DNA of 7,775 bases, from the NCBI GenBank assembly GCA_026421135.1, contig JAPKCR010000080.1:1-7775 (forward strand), written 5' to 3'. Origin of the DNA: Sulfitobacter sp. (GTDB taxonomy: Bacteria > Pseudomonadota > Alphaproteobacteria > Rhodobacterales > Rhodobacteraceae). The translations under genes were made by a program, and so were the position numbers. The notes below the pieces were generated by a model. It saw only the letters and a list, made by a program, of their open reading frames with translations. It had not been told where the DNA came from and searched no databases. Shown here in pieces: positions 1 through 7,382 of this stretch. The number at the start of each line of letters is the position of its first letter. Within the stretch, counting starts at the first letter, position 1.

Positions 1-1
1 G

Positions 2-970
2 AATGCCAAAGAGGGAACCATCACTTTTGATACTGATGACGGCACCGAGATGACCCTGCCGTTAACGGGTGGCAATGTGAAGTTGCAGTGGAAGCCGGAC
101 TTTGGCGCGCGTTGGGCCGCCTTGGGTGTCGATTTTGAAATGTACGGAAAAGACCATTCGACCAACACGCCGATCTACGATGCGATCTGCCGGATTTTGG
201 GGGCAAAAGCACCTGAACATTTCACATATGAATTGTTCCTAGATCAGGACGGCCACAAGATTTCGAAATCATCGGGCAATGGTTTGACGATTGATGAATG
301 GCTGACCTACGCCAGCGCTGAATCGCTGTCGTATTTTATGTATCTCAAGCCCAAGACGGCAAAGCGGATGTATTTCGACGTTATTCCAAAGGCCGTTGAT
401 GAGTATCACCAGCAATTGCGCGCCTATGAGACACAGGATGATAAGGCCAAACTGAACAATCCGGTCTGGCACGTCCACAGTGGTGATGTGCCCAAGTCGG
501 ATATGATCGTGCCCTATTCGATGTTGCTGAACCTTGCATCCGTTTCCTCTGCCGAGGAAAAATCGCAGCTTTGGGGGTTCATCCAGCGGTATGCGCCGGA
601 TGCAACACCCGAAGGGAACCCGGGTATGGACGCTGCTGCAGATCATGCGGTGCGGTATTACAATGACTTTGTGAAGCCGACAAAAGTGTTCCGCGCCCCG
701 ACCGATCTGGAACGCGAAGCTTTGGAAGATCTGCGTGATCAGCTAAAGACGTGGGATGGTGGTCTGGATGCCGAAGCGTTGCAGACAATGGTTTTTGCCG
801 TCGGCAAAGAACGATTTGATCCATTGCGGGATTGGTTCACAGCGCTCTACGAGGTCCTTTTGGGGGCCAGCCAAGGACCGCGGTTCGGCGGCTTCATCGC
901 GCTTTACGGGGTGGAAGAAACCATCACCTTGATTGATGCCGCATTGGCAGGAAAACTGACCGAGGCGTGA
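2..970 (+). CDS. lysK: Class I lysyl-tRNA synthetase, C-terminal part (5' end outside window)
   Basis: This enzyme charges tRNA-Lys with lysine in the cytoplasm, using ATP. The reading frame is open from base 2, upstream of the first in-window ATG at 50, so the gene begins outside the window; 322 residues are visible out of roughly 520-530 usual for the family. The class I signature is seen as KISKSSGN at 257-280, the counterpart of the KMSKS loop that stabilises the adenylate transition state. It is preceded by the family-typical stretch around [19 protein letters not shown] (about 125-181), part of the Rossmann catalytic core. After it come the helical anticodon-binding domains, ending at a TGA at 968-970. 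Class I LysRS, rather than the class II LysS form, is known from archaea, spirochaetes and many alphaproteobacteria. A hairpin at 982-1020 follows directly. The family call is firm; the only uncertainty is the missing N-terminus with the HIGH motif. Confidence 0.96.
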   Translation, partial: NAKEGTITFDTDDGTEMTLPLTGGNVKLQWKPDFGARWAALGVDFEMYGKDHSTNTPIYDAICRILGAKAPEHFTYELFLDQDGHKISKSSGNGLTIDEWLTYASAESLSYFMYLKPKTAKRMYFDVIPKAVDEYHQQLRAYETQDDKAKLNNPVWHVHSGDVPKSDMIVPYSMLLNLASVSSAEEKSQLWGFIQRYAPDATPEGNPGMDAAADHAVRYYNDFVKPTKVFRAPTDLEREALEDLRDQLKTWDGGLDAEALQTMVFAVGKERFDPLRDWFTALYEVLLGASQGPRFGGFIALYGVEETITLIDAALAGKLTEA

Positions 971-975
971 AACTC

Positions 976-1003
976 TTGTCCTGTGATGGTCGTGACTTAC
1001 CTT
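976..1003 (+). promoter_or_regulatory. Candidate sigma-70-like promoter for the DUF4864 gene
   Basis: A TTGTCC hexamer at 976-981 and a TACCTT hexamer at 998-1003 are separated by 16 bases. Transcription would start near 1010, about 23 bases before the preferred ATG at 1033. The -10 element lies inside the hairpin at 982-1020. The match is only moderate, and cotranscription with lysK is an alternative. Confidence 0.3.
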
Positions 1004-1020
1004 AAGTCATGACTATCGCA
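982..1020 (+). other. 18-bp RNA hairpin between lysK and the DUF4864 gene
   Basis: The arms 982-999 (TGTGATGGTCGTGACTTA) and 1003-1020 (TAAGTCATGACTATCGCA) pair over 18 positions with a 3-base loop CCT. The innermost seven pairs are perfect. The three imperfect pairs (984/1018, 988/1014, 992/1010) are all G-U when read as + strand RNA, but A-C mismatches on the other strand. The structure starts 11 bases after the lysK stop and abuts the Shine-Dalgarno sequence at 1021-1026. No U-tract follows, so it is not a classic intrinsic terminator. It may protect or process the lysK mRNA 3' end, attenuate read-through, or act in the leader of the next gene. The pairing is seen directly; the role is inferred. 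Confidence 0.7.
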
Positions 1021-1026
1021 AGGGAG
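1021..1026 (+). promoter_or_regulatory. Ribosome binding site fixing the start at 1033
   Basis: AGGGAG lies six bases before the ATG at 1033. The upstream in-frame ATG at 1009 has no comparable site and sits inside the right arm of the hairpin at 982-1020, so the later start is preferred. Confidence 0.7.
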
Positions 1027-1032
1027 TTTCAA

Positions 1033-1446
1033 ATGCGCGGTGTATTCGTTTCAGTGATTTTCGGTTTGGTTGTGACGGTGCTCACTGCCGTTGGGGCGAC
1101 CGCCCAACAAGCCGAAATAAAAGGTACAATCGACCAGCAATTTGAAGCGTTCAAAGTAGACGACTTTGAGGGTGCATTCGAATTCGCGAGCCCAAATTTG
1201 AAGCAAATGTTTCAGTCACCTGAGAACTTTCGACGGATGATAACCACGGGCTACCCCATGGTTTGGCGACCCGCCGAGGTGAGGTATCTCGAGTTGAGAG
1301 AAGTTGGCGGATCGCTTTGGCAAAAGGTGCAGATTACCGATACTAAGGGATATACCCATCTGCTGGACTACCAGATGGTGGAAACCGCCGATGGATGGCG
1401 AATAGCGTCCGTTCAGATGCTAAATGCTCCGGCGGTTTCAGCTTAG
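1033..1446 (+). CDS. Secreted DUF4864-like small protein
   Basis: This is a 137-residue protein of unknown function. The N-terminus is a typical Sec signal peptide: Met-Arg, a hydrophobic core to about residue 20, then a GATA-QQ cleavage site after residue 24, giving a mature periplasmic or secreted domain of about 113 residues. The mature part resembles DUF4864 proteins common in Rhodobacteraceae. Features include an early IDQQFEAFKVDDFEGAFEF block (33-51), FRRMITTGYPMVWRP (66-80), and a final block containing YQMVETADGWRIASVQML (113-130). The fold is plausibly a small alpha+beta, NTF2-like domain, but that is inference. I chose ATG 1033 over the longer ATG 1009 because of the AGGGAG site six bases upstream, and because the longer start would put a non-hydrophobic TIAREFQ stretch ahead of the signal peptide. 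It lies 62 bases after lysK on the same strand, so cotranscription is possible but interrupted by a strong hairpin. The stop is TAG. Confidence 0.85.
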   Translation: MRGVFVSVIFGLVVTVLTAVGATAQQAEIKGTIDQQFEAFKVDDFEGAFEFASPNLKQMFQSPENFRRMITTGYPMVWRPAEVRYLELREVGGSLWQKVQITDTKGYTHLLDYQMVETADGWRIASVQMLNAPAVSA

Positions 1447-1655
1447 CCCCATTTTTTACCAAGAAGTGAAACCGATGGGTCTTCGCCATTTCAGACTGGA
1501 AAGGCAACTGGCGCTTTTCGTCTGTTCCAGCGCACGGTGCCGTTAGCGCCAATTAACAAACCAACACTATCCAGATGCGCATGCCGGCAAGTCGCCGGGG
1601 TTTCGCAACAAACGGACCGAGGTGCATATGCCGCGGTTTCCGAAAGGGGATAGTG
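1447..1655 (+). other. Intergenic leader upstream of the beta-helix gene
   Basis: This 209-base gap contains a T6 run at 1452-1457 just after the DUF4864 stop, without a convincing GC-rich stem before it. There is a weak TTAGCG (1543-1548) / CACTAT (1565-1570) promoter-like pair with 16-base spacing, and a short CCGGC/GCCGG hairpin at 1584-1598. None is strong alone. The gap probably holds the promoter of the 1656 gene. The frame of that gene stays open back to 1575, but codons before 1656 lack a ribosome site. Confidence 0.35.
1644..1650 (+). promoter_or_regulatory. Ribosome binding site fixing the start at 1656
   Basis: AAGGGGA ends five bases before the ATG at 1656. Upstream in-frame starts at 1575 and 1581 have no such site and would add an Arg/Cys-rich stretch unlike the rest of the protein. 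Confidence 0.65.
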
Positions 1656-3944
1656 ATGAACAAGGCAATTACGGACGGGCTTGTCCTGACACCTGCAGTC
1701 TTTGCAAACGGTCTGGACTCGTACTCAAACGGCGATGGAACTGCCGGATCTGATACCTATGCCAATGCAATCAATGCGGCATTCATTCCTGCGGACCAGG
1801 ACTTTGGCGGCGCGCTAGAGGTGATCAAAACGCAAAGCACCCAAAAGCTACGCTATATGGGGCAGACCCCGCTGCTACCAGGCTGCTATTTGCGTATCAC
1901 GGCCAAGGTGAAGGCGATCAGTGGCAATCTTCCGTCGGTGCGGATTGCGGGTTATCCGGCCCTTGGAAATGGCAGTCGCGTCGGAGGGCTAACCGAATCT
2001 GGGCCATCCGTCCAACTGACCAGCTATGGCGAAGTCGTCGAGGTCAGCGCGATCGTTGGATCCGGCGACCGCGGTGGCGTGGATATGGTTTGGGGGACCA
2101 GCCCGGTTTATGGGCACTTTGGTCTGGATTTGACGGGTCAGAATGGCGGCGTGGTGCGCATTGATGATTTGCAGATCGAAGACATCACCAGCGCTTTTCT
2201 TCTTGATATGTTGGCTCAAATCGACGTGCGTGATTACGGTGCAGTGGGGGATGGGGTCACCGATGATACCGCTGCATTTAATGCGGCAAATGCGGCGGCT
2301 GATGGTCGACGGGTGCTGATTTCAAAAGGAACCTATTTGCTGAACGGGGATGTCACGTTTGATACCGAAACCCTGTTCGAGGGAAAAGTGACTATGCCTG
2401 CGACGGCGGTCCTGCAACTGCGTCATAACTTTGATCTGCCCCACTATATCGATGCCTTCGAGACCGAGGAAATTGCCTTTCGTAAGGCCTTTCAGGCGCT
2501 TTTGAACAATGCCGATCACGAATCTTTGGATATGGGTGGGCGCAAGGTTTATGTGACCGGACCGATTGATATGCAGGCCGCCACGCCAGAGCGGACAAGC
2601 TATGCTACCCGCCGGATCATTCGCAACGGTCAGTTCGAGGCGGCCATCAATGGCAATTGGGATACTATCACGGTCACTTCGCAAGGTACCTATTCGCCAT
2701 CCGACGCGCGCAAGCTGACCAATGTCACCAACATTGCCAATATTCCGGTTGGTGCCCATGTATCGGGTGCCGGGGTCGGGCGTGAAATTTACGTTCGGGA
2801 AAAGAATGTTGCCACCCAAGAAATCACCTTGAACGCGCCGCTATACGATGCGGCCGGCACGCAGAATTTCAGCTTTTCGCGCTTCCAATACATGTTGGAT
2901 TTCAGCAATTTCGGATCGCTCAGCAAGTTCGTGCTGTCTGACATCGAGATCCAGTGCAACAACGTAGCAAGCGGCATAAACCTTGCGCCATCGGGTGTTA
3001 CGTTTCATGTGCGCGACTGCTTTGTCTCGCGCCCAAAAGACCGGGGGATCACGTCTATCGGGGGCGGATGTCAGGGCATGTTCATTGACCGCTGCCAGTT
3101 TCTGTCATCAGAGGATGGTTTGAATGTTGCAGACCGAACGAGCATTGGCATTAACTGCAACGCCAATGACGTTAAAATCCGTGACAACCGTGCCACCCGG
3201 TTCAGGCATTTTGCGCTGGTCGCAGGCCAGAATAACATCATCACAGGCAACCATTTCTTCCAAGGGGATACGGTGACCAACGGTATACGATCTGCAGGCT
3301 TGATCATTGCCGCGCAGCACACCGGGTCACTTGTTCAGGGCAACTATATCGACAATTGCTTTATCGAGTGGACGAACGAGCAAGACCAGGCACCTGACTA
3401 CAGCAGTGAGTATTCGTTTAGCTCGCTGTCGATTACCGGTAATATCTTTCTATCTGGCGAGGTTGCCCCGTGGTTCAGCTATATCGTGATCAAGCCGCAT
3501 GGTGCCGGGCATATAGTCAATGGTTTAACAATAAATGATAACCGGTTTCGCAGTCTGAACGGCCCAATTGATCGTGTGGAACGTATCGATACCAGTTTTG
3601 CCGATATGGATTTTTCGCGCATGCGTAATATCGAGATGTCGGGAAATTCGTTTCACGGTGTGAACTATCCTGTCTCCAACCCCGTGCAGGTCGAGTATTC
3701 GCAATCCAGCGCTGCGCAAACATGGACGGTAGATATATCAGAGCGGTTCCCCTTTGGTGGCTGGGCGATCGCGGTGGACAGCATCACGATGGACGGGCCT
3801 GTGCGAAATACATCAAATGTTGCGCAGTTCACGGTGCCCTATGTATTGACGGATCAAGGGGCGAACCGTGATTTGCTGAACCTGGTCTGGAACACCAGCG
3901 TAAAGGGTTCCATCTTTATGCAGGCGCGCATGGACAAGCGTTAA
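1656..3944 (+). CDS. GH28-related / pectate-lyase-3 right-handed beta-helix protein
   Basis: A 762-residue protein. Residues 1-180 resemble a beta-sandwich, carbohydrate-binding-like module. It opens with MNKAITDGLVLTPAVFANGL, which I recall from roseobacter proteins annotated as GH28-related or beta-helix. At 190-212 comes the diagnostic start of a Pectate_lyase_3 (PF12708) helix, DVRDYGAVGDGVTDDTAAFN, followed by irregular beta-helix coils to about 675 with recurring N-x-F/I and SITGN/INDNRF/MSGNSF turns. A separate beta-rich C-terminal domain (about 680-762) ends the protein. Such helices bind or cleave acidic polysaccharides in pectinases, alginate epimerases and phage tailspikes; substrate and catalytic residues cannot be assigned here, though SSEDGLN at 484-490 is a candidate acidic site. 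There is no N-terminal signal peptide, lipobox or RTX repeat, so export, if any, must use another route. The start is set by AAGGGGA five bases before ATG 1656. It stands alone, with no capsule genes beside it and a convergent gene 40 bases after its stop. An inferred role is surface polysaccharide binding or remodelling. Confidence 0.85.
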   Translation: MNKAITDGLVLTPAVFANGLDSYSNGDGTAGSDTYANAINAAFIPADQDFGGALEVIKTQSTQKLRYMGQTPLLPGCYLRITAKVKAISGNLPSVRIAGYPALGNGSRVGGLTESGPSVQLTSYGEVVEVSAIVGSGDRGGVDMVWGTSPVYGHFGLDLTGQNGGVVRIDDLQIEDITSAFLLDMLAQIDVRDYGAVGDGVTDDTAAFNAANAAADGRRVLISKGTYLLNGDVTFDTETLFEGKVTMPATAVLQLRHNFDLPHYIDAFETEEIAFRKAFQALLNNADHESLDMGGRKVYVTGPIDMQAATPERTSYATRRIIRNGQFEAAINGNWDTITVTSQGTYSPSDARKLTNVTNIANIPVGAHVSGAGVGREIYVREKNVATQEITLNAPLYDAAGTQNFSFSRFQYMLDFSNFGSLSKFVLSDIEIQCNNVASGINLAPSGVTFHVRDCFVSRPKDRGITSIGGGCQGMFIDRCQFLSSEDGLNVADRTSIGINCNANDVKIRDNRATRFRHFALVAGQNNIITGNHFFQGDTVTNGIRSAGLIIAAQHTGSLVQGNYIDNCFIEWTNEQDQAPDYSSEYSFSSLSITGNIFLSGEVAPWFSYIVIKPHGAGHIVNGLTINDNRFRSLNGPIDRVERIDTSFADMDFSRMRNIEMSGNSFHGVNYPVSNPVQVEYSQSSAAQTWTVDISERFPFGGWAIAVDSITMDGPVRNTSNVAQFTVPYVLTDQGANRDLLNLVWNTSVKGSIFMQARMDKR

Positions 3945-3950
3945 CGAAAC

Positions 3951-3986
3951 GGGGCCTTTCGCTGGCAAATGTTTGCGAAAGGCCTC
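3951..3986. terminator. Bidirectional hairpin terminator between convergent genes
   Basis: Arms GGCCTTTCGC (3953-3962) and GCGAAAGGCC (3975-3984) form a perfect 10-bp stem with a 12-base loop. Two further pairs (G-C, G-U) extend it on the + strand. It fills the 40-base gap between the beta-helix gene and the convergent gene whose TGA begins at 3987 on the - strand. T-tracts are weak on both sides (CCGTTTCGTT on the - strand), so efficiency is uncertain. Confidence 0.6.
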
Positions 3987-4662
3987 AAAACTCCCGCCAA
4001 ATCGATAATTTGAGCAGCGAATTGCCCGCATTGCCGATTTGTGTTTCCCCACCGATTTGCAGCCGGATATCAGGCCTGCGTTTGATTGGCCTGACTAGGA
4101 TGGAAGGCGCGATTGATGTGGCGTTGCTATTCACCATTTCCGAGTGAAATACCTGAATCATTCCGGCAAAACGCTCGTTGAAATTGAGGCCGATTGTGCT
4201 GTCGATTTTTACAGTGTGGTTTGCGTCGTAAACACCTAGCAAGATTGACCCGTCAACAGCAATCCAGCCATTTAAGTGCTTTAGCTGATAGCCACGACCC
4301 CAAGAGAGGGCGGCCTGAAGATCTGGGCGGACGCCGTCGCTGGACCAATCAGCACCCATACCCAGTTCATAGGACCAAACGCTTGGTCGGTCACGTTTGC
4401 CAAAGGGGCGGCGCAAAAAGATTTTGGCAGATCCTGACTGAACACCGGCGGCAGAGGTGAAAAATGCGACTTCCGCGCCCAACGTCAGGTCGTCCCGAAC
4501 GCCATACTCCAAATAGGTGGTTTGAGAAATATCCCGGAAAAGGTTGCTGCTGGCCGTCACAGAAGAAAAGCCACTGCCCTTTTCGCGGAGCCATGCGCCT
4601 GCGTTCGCTGTGCTTACGTCGAGCAGGAAAAGCAAAATCACCAATTTAGGAAGCATGTCCAA
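3985..4662 (-). CDS. Secreted protein, probable outer-membrane beta-barrel
   Basis: This 225-residue protein is not one I can name. The N-terminus is a Sec signal peptide (MLPKLVILLFLLDVSTANA, cleavage after ANA around residue 21). The mature chain is built of short alternating polar/hydrophobic, aromatic-rich strands, for example TTYLEYGVRDDLTLGAEVAFF, SVWSYELGMGADW and GWIAVDGSILLGVY. It ends in the aromatic residue Phe (SIWREF), as expected for BamA-dependent outer-membrane barrels. The length would fit a barrel of about 8-12 strands. The longest frame begins at a TTG (4662) and an ATG lies two codons further in (4654-4656). The purine-rich AAGGGCGG upstream is better spaced for the TTG (about seven bases from AGGG) than for the ATG (about 13), so the start is undecided; both keep the signal peptide. 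It has its own AT-rich upstream region following the terminator of the PLDc_N gene, so it is probably a single-gene unit. Barrel assignment is inference from pattern. Confidence 0.7.
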   Translation of the reverse strand: MDMLPKLVILLFLLDVSTANAGAWLREKGSGFSSVTASSNLFRDISQTTYLEYGVRDDLTLGAEVAFFTSAAGVQSGSAKIFLRRPFGKRDRPSVWSYELGMGADWSSDGVRPDLQAALSWGRGYQLKHLNGWIAVDGSILLGVYDANHTVKIDSTIGLNFNERFAGMIQVFHSEMVNSNATSIAPSILVRPIKRRPDIRLQIGGETQIGNAGNSLLKLSIWREF

Positions 4663-4701
4663 TTTACCGCCCTTTCGCGGGAAACATGCTTAATGAAGTT
4701 T

Positions 4702-4729
4702 AATATAATACTTACGGTTTGAAATGAAA
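4702..4729 (-). promoter_or_regulatory. Candidate promoter of the beta-barrel gene
   Basis: On the - strand an AT-rich block reads TATTATATTA (4701-4710). TATATT (4702-4707) could serve as a -10 element, with TTTCAT (4724-4729) as a poor -35 at 16-base spacing. It lies between the upstream gene's terminator and the start codon, where a promoter is expected. The hexamer match is weak. Confidence 0.3.
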
Positions 4730-4733
4730 TTTC

Positions 4734-4769
4734 CATAGAAAAGGGCCAGCAGAATGATCTGCCGGCCCT
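4734..4769 (-). terminator. Rho-independent terminator of the PLDc_N gene
   Basis: The stem pairs 4758-4769 with 4742-4753 over 12 positions with a 4-base loop. Eleven pairs are canonical, and one is G-U in the - strand sense but A-C on the other strand. On the - strand it is followed directly by TTTTCTATG. It begins about 20 bases after the TAA of the 61-residue gene. The stem, U-tract and orientation together make a textbook intrinsic terminator. Confidence 0.85.
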
Positions 4770-4789
4770 GTTTCTGTCGTGAGAGGGTC

Positions 4790-4975
4790 TTAGATATTTA
4801 CGGTTCCGCCGCGTGGACCTGCCAGCAGCCAGACGATAAAGCCAACAACCGGGAACACCAGAATGCCTATGACCCAAAGGATTTTCGCAAGCGTCGATGC
4901 GCCCGAACCCAGAACTTTGATGATCGCGTAAATGTCGGCGATCAAGATGATCAGGCCTAGAATACCATATTCCAT
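4790..4975 (-). CDS. Small PLDc_N-type two-helix membrane protein
   Basis: A 61-residue inner-membrane protein. Two hydrophobic segments (about residues 4-21 and 32-52) are joined by a short loop with Lys and Ser/Thr. The second carries the pattern ILWVIGILVFPVVGFIVWLL, which matches the PLDc_N module (PF13396) found both at the N-terminus of cardiolipin synthases and as stand-alone small proteins. There is no phospholipase HKD motif, so it is not an enzyme by itself, and its role is unknown. The start is well supported by AAGGAG at 4983-4988, seven bases before the ATG. The stop at 4790-4792 is TAA. It has its own terminator, and a 177-base gap with a hairpin separates it from uvrB, so it is probably transcribed alone. 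Confidence 0.85.
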   Translation of the reverse strand: MEYGILGLIILIADIYAIIKVLGSGASTLAKILWVIGILVFPVVGFIVWLLAGPRGGTVNI

Positions 4976-5008
4976 AGTTTCTCTCCTTGAGATTTGTTCT
5001 GGGAGGTA

Positions 5009-5034
5009 AACTTACTAATGTCGAATTTTGTTCC
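5009..5034 (-). promoter_or_regulatory. Possible ECF-type promoter for the PLDc_N gene
   Basis: Reading the - strand, GGAAC (5030-5034) is followed after 17 bases by AGTT (5009-5012). This is close to the GGAAC-N16/17-CGTT pattern of EcfG general stress promoters of alphaproteobacteria, with one mismatch in the -10. It lies about 35-60 bases upstream of the ATG. A short motif like this can occur by chance, and whether this organism has EcfG is unknown. Confidence 0.2.
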
Positions 5035-5093
5035 CAATCGCGTGAGAATAAGTTGAACTCTTGGTGAGGATGGGCATTTTAAGCACTATCGAG

Positions 5094-5134
5094 ATGTTTC
5101 TGACGCGGGTTCGCAAGCCCCGCGCCAGAAACAT
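5094..5134 (-). terminator. 16-bp hairpin downstream of uvrB, likely mRNA 3' end
   Basis: Arms 5094-5109 and 5119-5134 (ATGTTTCTG, one unmatched position, then CGCGGG and its complement) pair over 16 positions with a 9-base loop. The single imperfect pair (5103/5125) is G-U in - strand RNA but A-C in + strand RNA, favouring a function in the uvrB transcript. It starts 18 bases after the uvrB TAG. No U-tract follows (CTCGATAG), so termination would need another factor, or the hairpin may instead stabilise the 3' end. Confidence 0.55.
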
Positions 5135-5152
5135 ATGACGCTTGATTGTGTC

Positions 5153-7369
5153 CTAACGCTTTTTCCCACCATAACGCGATTTACCACCGCGCATGCCGCC
5201 GCGACCGCCAGTTGACCGGCCGGACGCCTTTTGTGCATCATCAACGGCTCTTTCGACCGCGTATTGTCGCGCCATTGGGTCGTCGGCGATCGCCAGATCA
5301 ACAGCCTCGAGCCGTTTGACCTCGTCACGCAGGCGTGCAGCTTCCTCAAATTCCAAGTTCTCGGCAGCCTTGCGCATATCCGTGCGCAACCCATCCAGAA
5401 CGGTCTGCAAATTGCCCCCGGCTAGCGGATTGTCGATTTTGGCGGTGACGCGGTTCATGTCAACGTCGCCCTTGTAGAGCCCTGCAAGAATATCTTCGAC
5501 ATTCTTTTTTACGGTCGTGGGCGTAATGCCGTGCAACTCGTTATAGGCGACCTGCTTGGCGCGCCGCCTGTCTGTTTCGCCCATCGCACGTTCCATAGAT
5601 CCGGTGATGCGGTCCGCATACATGATCACGCGGCCTTCTGCGTTACGCGCGGCACGGCCAATCGTCTGGATTAACGAGGTTTCAGAACGCAAGAACCCTT
5701 CTTTGTCGGCATCCAGAATGGCCACCAACCCACACTCGGGAATGTCCAATCCCTCGCGTAGAAGGTTGATACCAATCAGCACGTCAAACGCCCCCAAGCG
5801 CAGATCGCGTAAGATTTCGATCCGTTCAATCGTATCGATATCGCTGTGCATATAGCGTACACGAATACCCTGTTCGTGCATGTATTCCGTCAGATCCTCA
5901 GCCATGCGTTTGGTCAGCACTGTACACAGCGTGCGGAACCCGTCGGCGGCGACCTTGCGGACCTCGTCCAACAGATCGTCGACCTGCATTTCAACAGGGC
6001 GAATTTCGATCATTGGATCGATCAATCCGGTTGGGCGAATGATCTGTTCAGTGAACACGCCACCAGTTTGTTCAATTTCCCACGCGGCAGGGGTGGCGGA
6101 TACGAACACCGACTGCGGGCGCATGGCATCCCATTCCTCGAATTTAAGAGGCCGGTTATCCATGCAAGACGGCAGGCGGAATCCGTGTTCTGCCAAGGTA
6201 AATTTGCGCCGATAGTCGCCTTTGTACATGCCGCCGATCTGCGGCACGGAAACGTGGCTTTCATCCGCGAAAACGATCGCGTTGTCAGGAATGAACTCAA
6301 AAAGCGTGGGGGGCGGTTCGCCCGGCGCACGGCCCGTCAAATAACGTGAATAGTTTTCAATCCCGTTGCAGACGCCTGTGGCTTCCAGCATTTCGATGTC
6401 AAAGTTACAACGTTGCTCAAGCCGTTGCGCCTCAAGCAGTTTGCCTTCGGAAACCAGCTGATCGAGCCGCATCCGCAGCTCTTTCTTGATGCCGATGACT
6501 GCTTGGTTCATCGTCGGTTTGGGCGTCACATAGTGGCTGTTGGCGTAAACTCGAATTTGATCAAACGTACCGGTCTTTTCACCCGTAAGCGGGTCGAATT
6601 CTGTAATGCTTTCCAGTTCCTCGCCAAAGAATGACAGACGCCATGCGCGGTCTTCAAGGTGGGCAGGAAATATCTCGAGCGAATCGCCGCGTACCCGGAA
6701 CGTGCCCCGCTGGAACGCGGCATCATTGCGTTTATACGCTTGCGCGATCAGATCGGCGATGACCTTACGCTGGTCATAGGTTGCACCAACCTTAATATCT
6801 TGGGTCATCGCGCCATATGTTTCGACAGAGCCGATACCGTAGATGCACGACACGGACGCAATGATGATCACATCGTCGCGTTCCAGCAAAGACCGCGTGG
6901 CCGAGTGGCGCATACGGTCGATCTGTTCGTTGATCTGCGATTCTTTCTCGATGAAAGTGTCGGACCGCGCGACATAGGCCTCGGGCTGATAGTAGTCATA
7001 ATAGCTGACAAAGTATTCGACGGCGTTGTCGGGGAAGAATCCTTTGAATTCACCATATAGCTGTGCCGCCAACGTCTTGTTTGGGGCCAAAATAATTGCC
7101 GGGCGCTGCGTTTCCTCAATGACCTTGGCCATCGTGAAAGTCTTGCCTGTGCCGGTCGCACCCAACAACACTTGATCGCGTTCACCGGCGCGCACGCCTT
7201 CGGACAGCTCCTTGATTGCTGTTGGTTGGTCGCCAGCGGGTTCAAATTCTGTAGACAAAACAAAACGATGACCGCCCTCAAGCTTGGGGCGGCTACGCAC
7301 GTCGGGTGCGGGATTTGATAGGAACGCTTCCTTGCGTTCTGGCAAACTGTCAGAGTGGGCGTAGGCCAT
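5153..7369 (-). CDS. uvrB: UvrABC excinuclease subunit B
   Basis: UvrB is the damage-verifying helicase-like subunit of bacterial nucleotide excision repair; UvrA loads it onto DNA and it then recruits UvrC for dual incision. The 738-residue protein is complete. Walker A GATGTGKT lies at 70-77. The beta-hairpin that inserts between DNA strands includes [10 protein letters not shown] at 123-132. The Walker B DESH is at 369-372, motif V-like [10 protein letters not shown] at 536-545, and motif [11 protein letters not shown] at 568-576. The C-terminal UVR coiled coil that binds UvrC and UvrA is at about 655-690 ([16 protein letters not shown]). A Gly/Arg/Lys-rich tail (717-738) follows, making it somewhat longer than the roughly 670 residues of enteric UvrB but ordinary for alphaproteobacteria. 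The start is supported by AAAGGA (7377-7382), seven bases before the ATG; the stop is TAG. It lies 84 bases after the small gene at 7454-7738 with no clear terminator between, so cotranscription is possible. No convincing SOS box is visible. Confidence 0.98.
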   Translation of the reverse strand: MAYAHSDSLPERKEAFLSNPAPDVRSRPKLEGGHRFVLSTEFEPAGDQPTAIKELSEGVRAGERDQVLLGATGTGKTFTMAKVIEETQRPAIILAPNKTLAAQLYGEFKGFFPDNAVEYFVSYYDYYQPEAYVARSDTFIEKESQINEQIDRMRHSATRSLLERDDVIIIASVSCIYGIGSVETYGAMTQDIKVGATYDQRKVIADLIAQAYKRNDAAFQRGTFRVRGDSLEIFPAHLEDRAWRLSFFGEELESITEFDPLTGEKTGTFDQIRVYANSHYVTPKPTMNQAVIGIKKELRMRLDQLVSEGKLLEAQRLEQRCNFDIEMLEATGVCNGIENYSRYLTGRAPGEPPPTLFEFIPDNAIVFADESHVSVPQIGGMYKGDYRRKFTLAEHGFRLPSCMDNRPLKFEEWDAMRPQSVFVSATPAAWEIEQTGGVFTEQIIRPTGLIDPMIEIRPVEMQVDDLLDEVRKVAADGFRTLCTVLTKRMAEDLTEYMHEQGIRVRYMHSDIDTIERIEILRDLRLGAFDVLIGINLLREGLDIPECGLVAILDADKEGFLRSETSLIQTIGRAARNAEGRVIMYADRITGSMERAMGETDRRRAKQVAYNELHGITPTTVKKNVEDILAGLYKGDVDMNRVTAKIDNPLAGGNLQTVLDGLRTDMRKAAENLEFEEAARLRDEVKRLEAVDLAIADDPMARQYAVERAVDDAQKASGRSTGGRGGMRGGKSRYGGKKR

Positions 7370-7382
7370 GGCAAAGTCCTTT

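Noticed and set aside
1009..1032. Longer start for the DUF4864 gene at ATG 1009
   Set aside because: It lies inside the hairpin arm, lacks a ribosome site and would prepend charged residues to the signal peptide.
1420..1457. Intrinsic terminator after the DUF4864 gene
   Set aside because: A T6 run is present, but the only stem (GCTAA/TTAGC) has five pairs and a 19-base loop.
1543..1557. CtrA-like site TTAG-N6-TTAAC before the beta-helix gene
   Set aside because: The spacing is six instead of seven bases and the first half is imperfect.
1575..1655. N-terminal extension of the beta-helix protein from ATG 1575
   Set aside because: There is no ribosome site, the composition is Arg/Cys-rich and unlike the protein, and a good site precedes ATG 1656.
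1989..2819. Antisense open frames within the beta-helix gene
   Set aside because: They lack recognisable domains and overlap a well-supported gene; treated as shadows.
5846..6349. Open frame of 167 codons on the + strand inside uvrB
   Set aside because: It is antisense to conserved uvrB coding sequence, with no family resemblance; open antisense frames are common in this codon usage.
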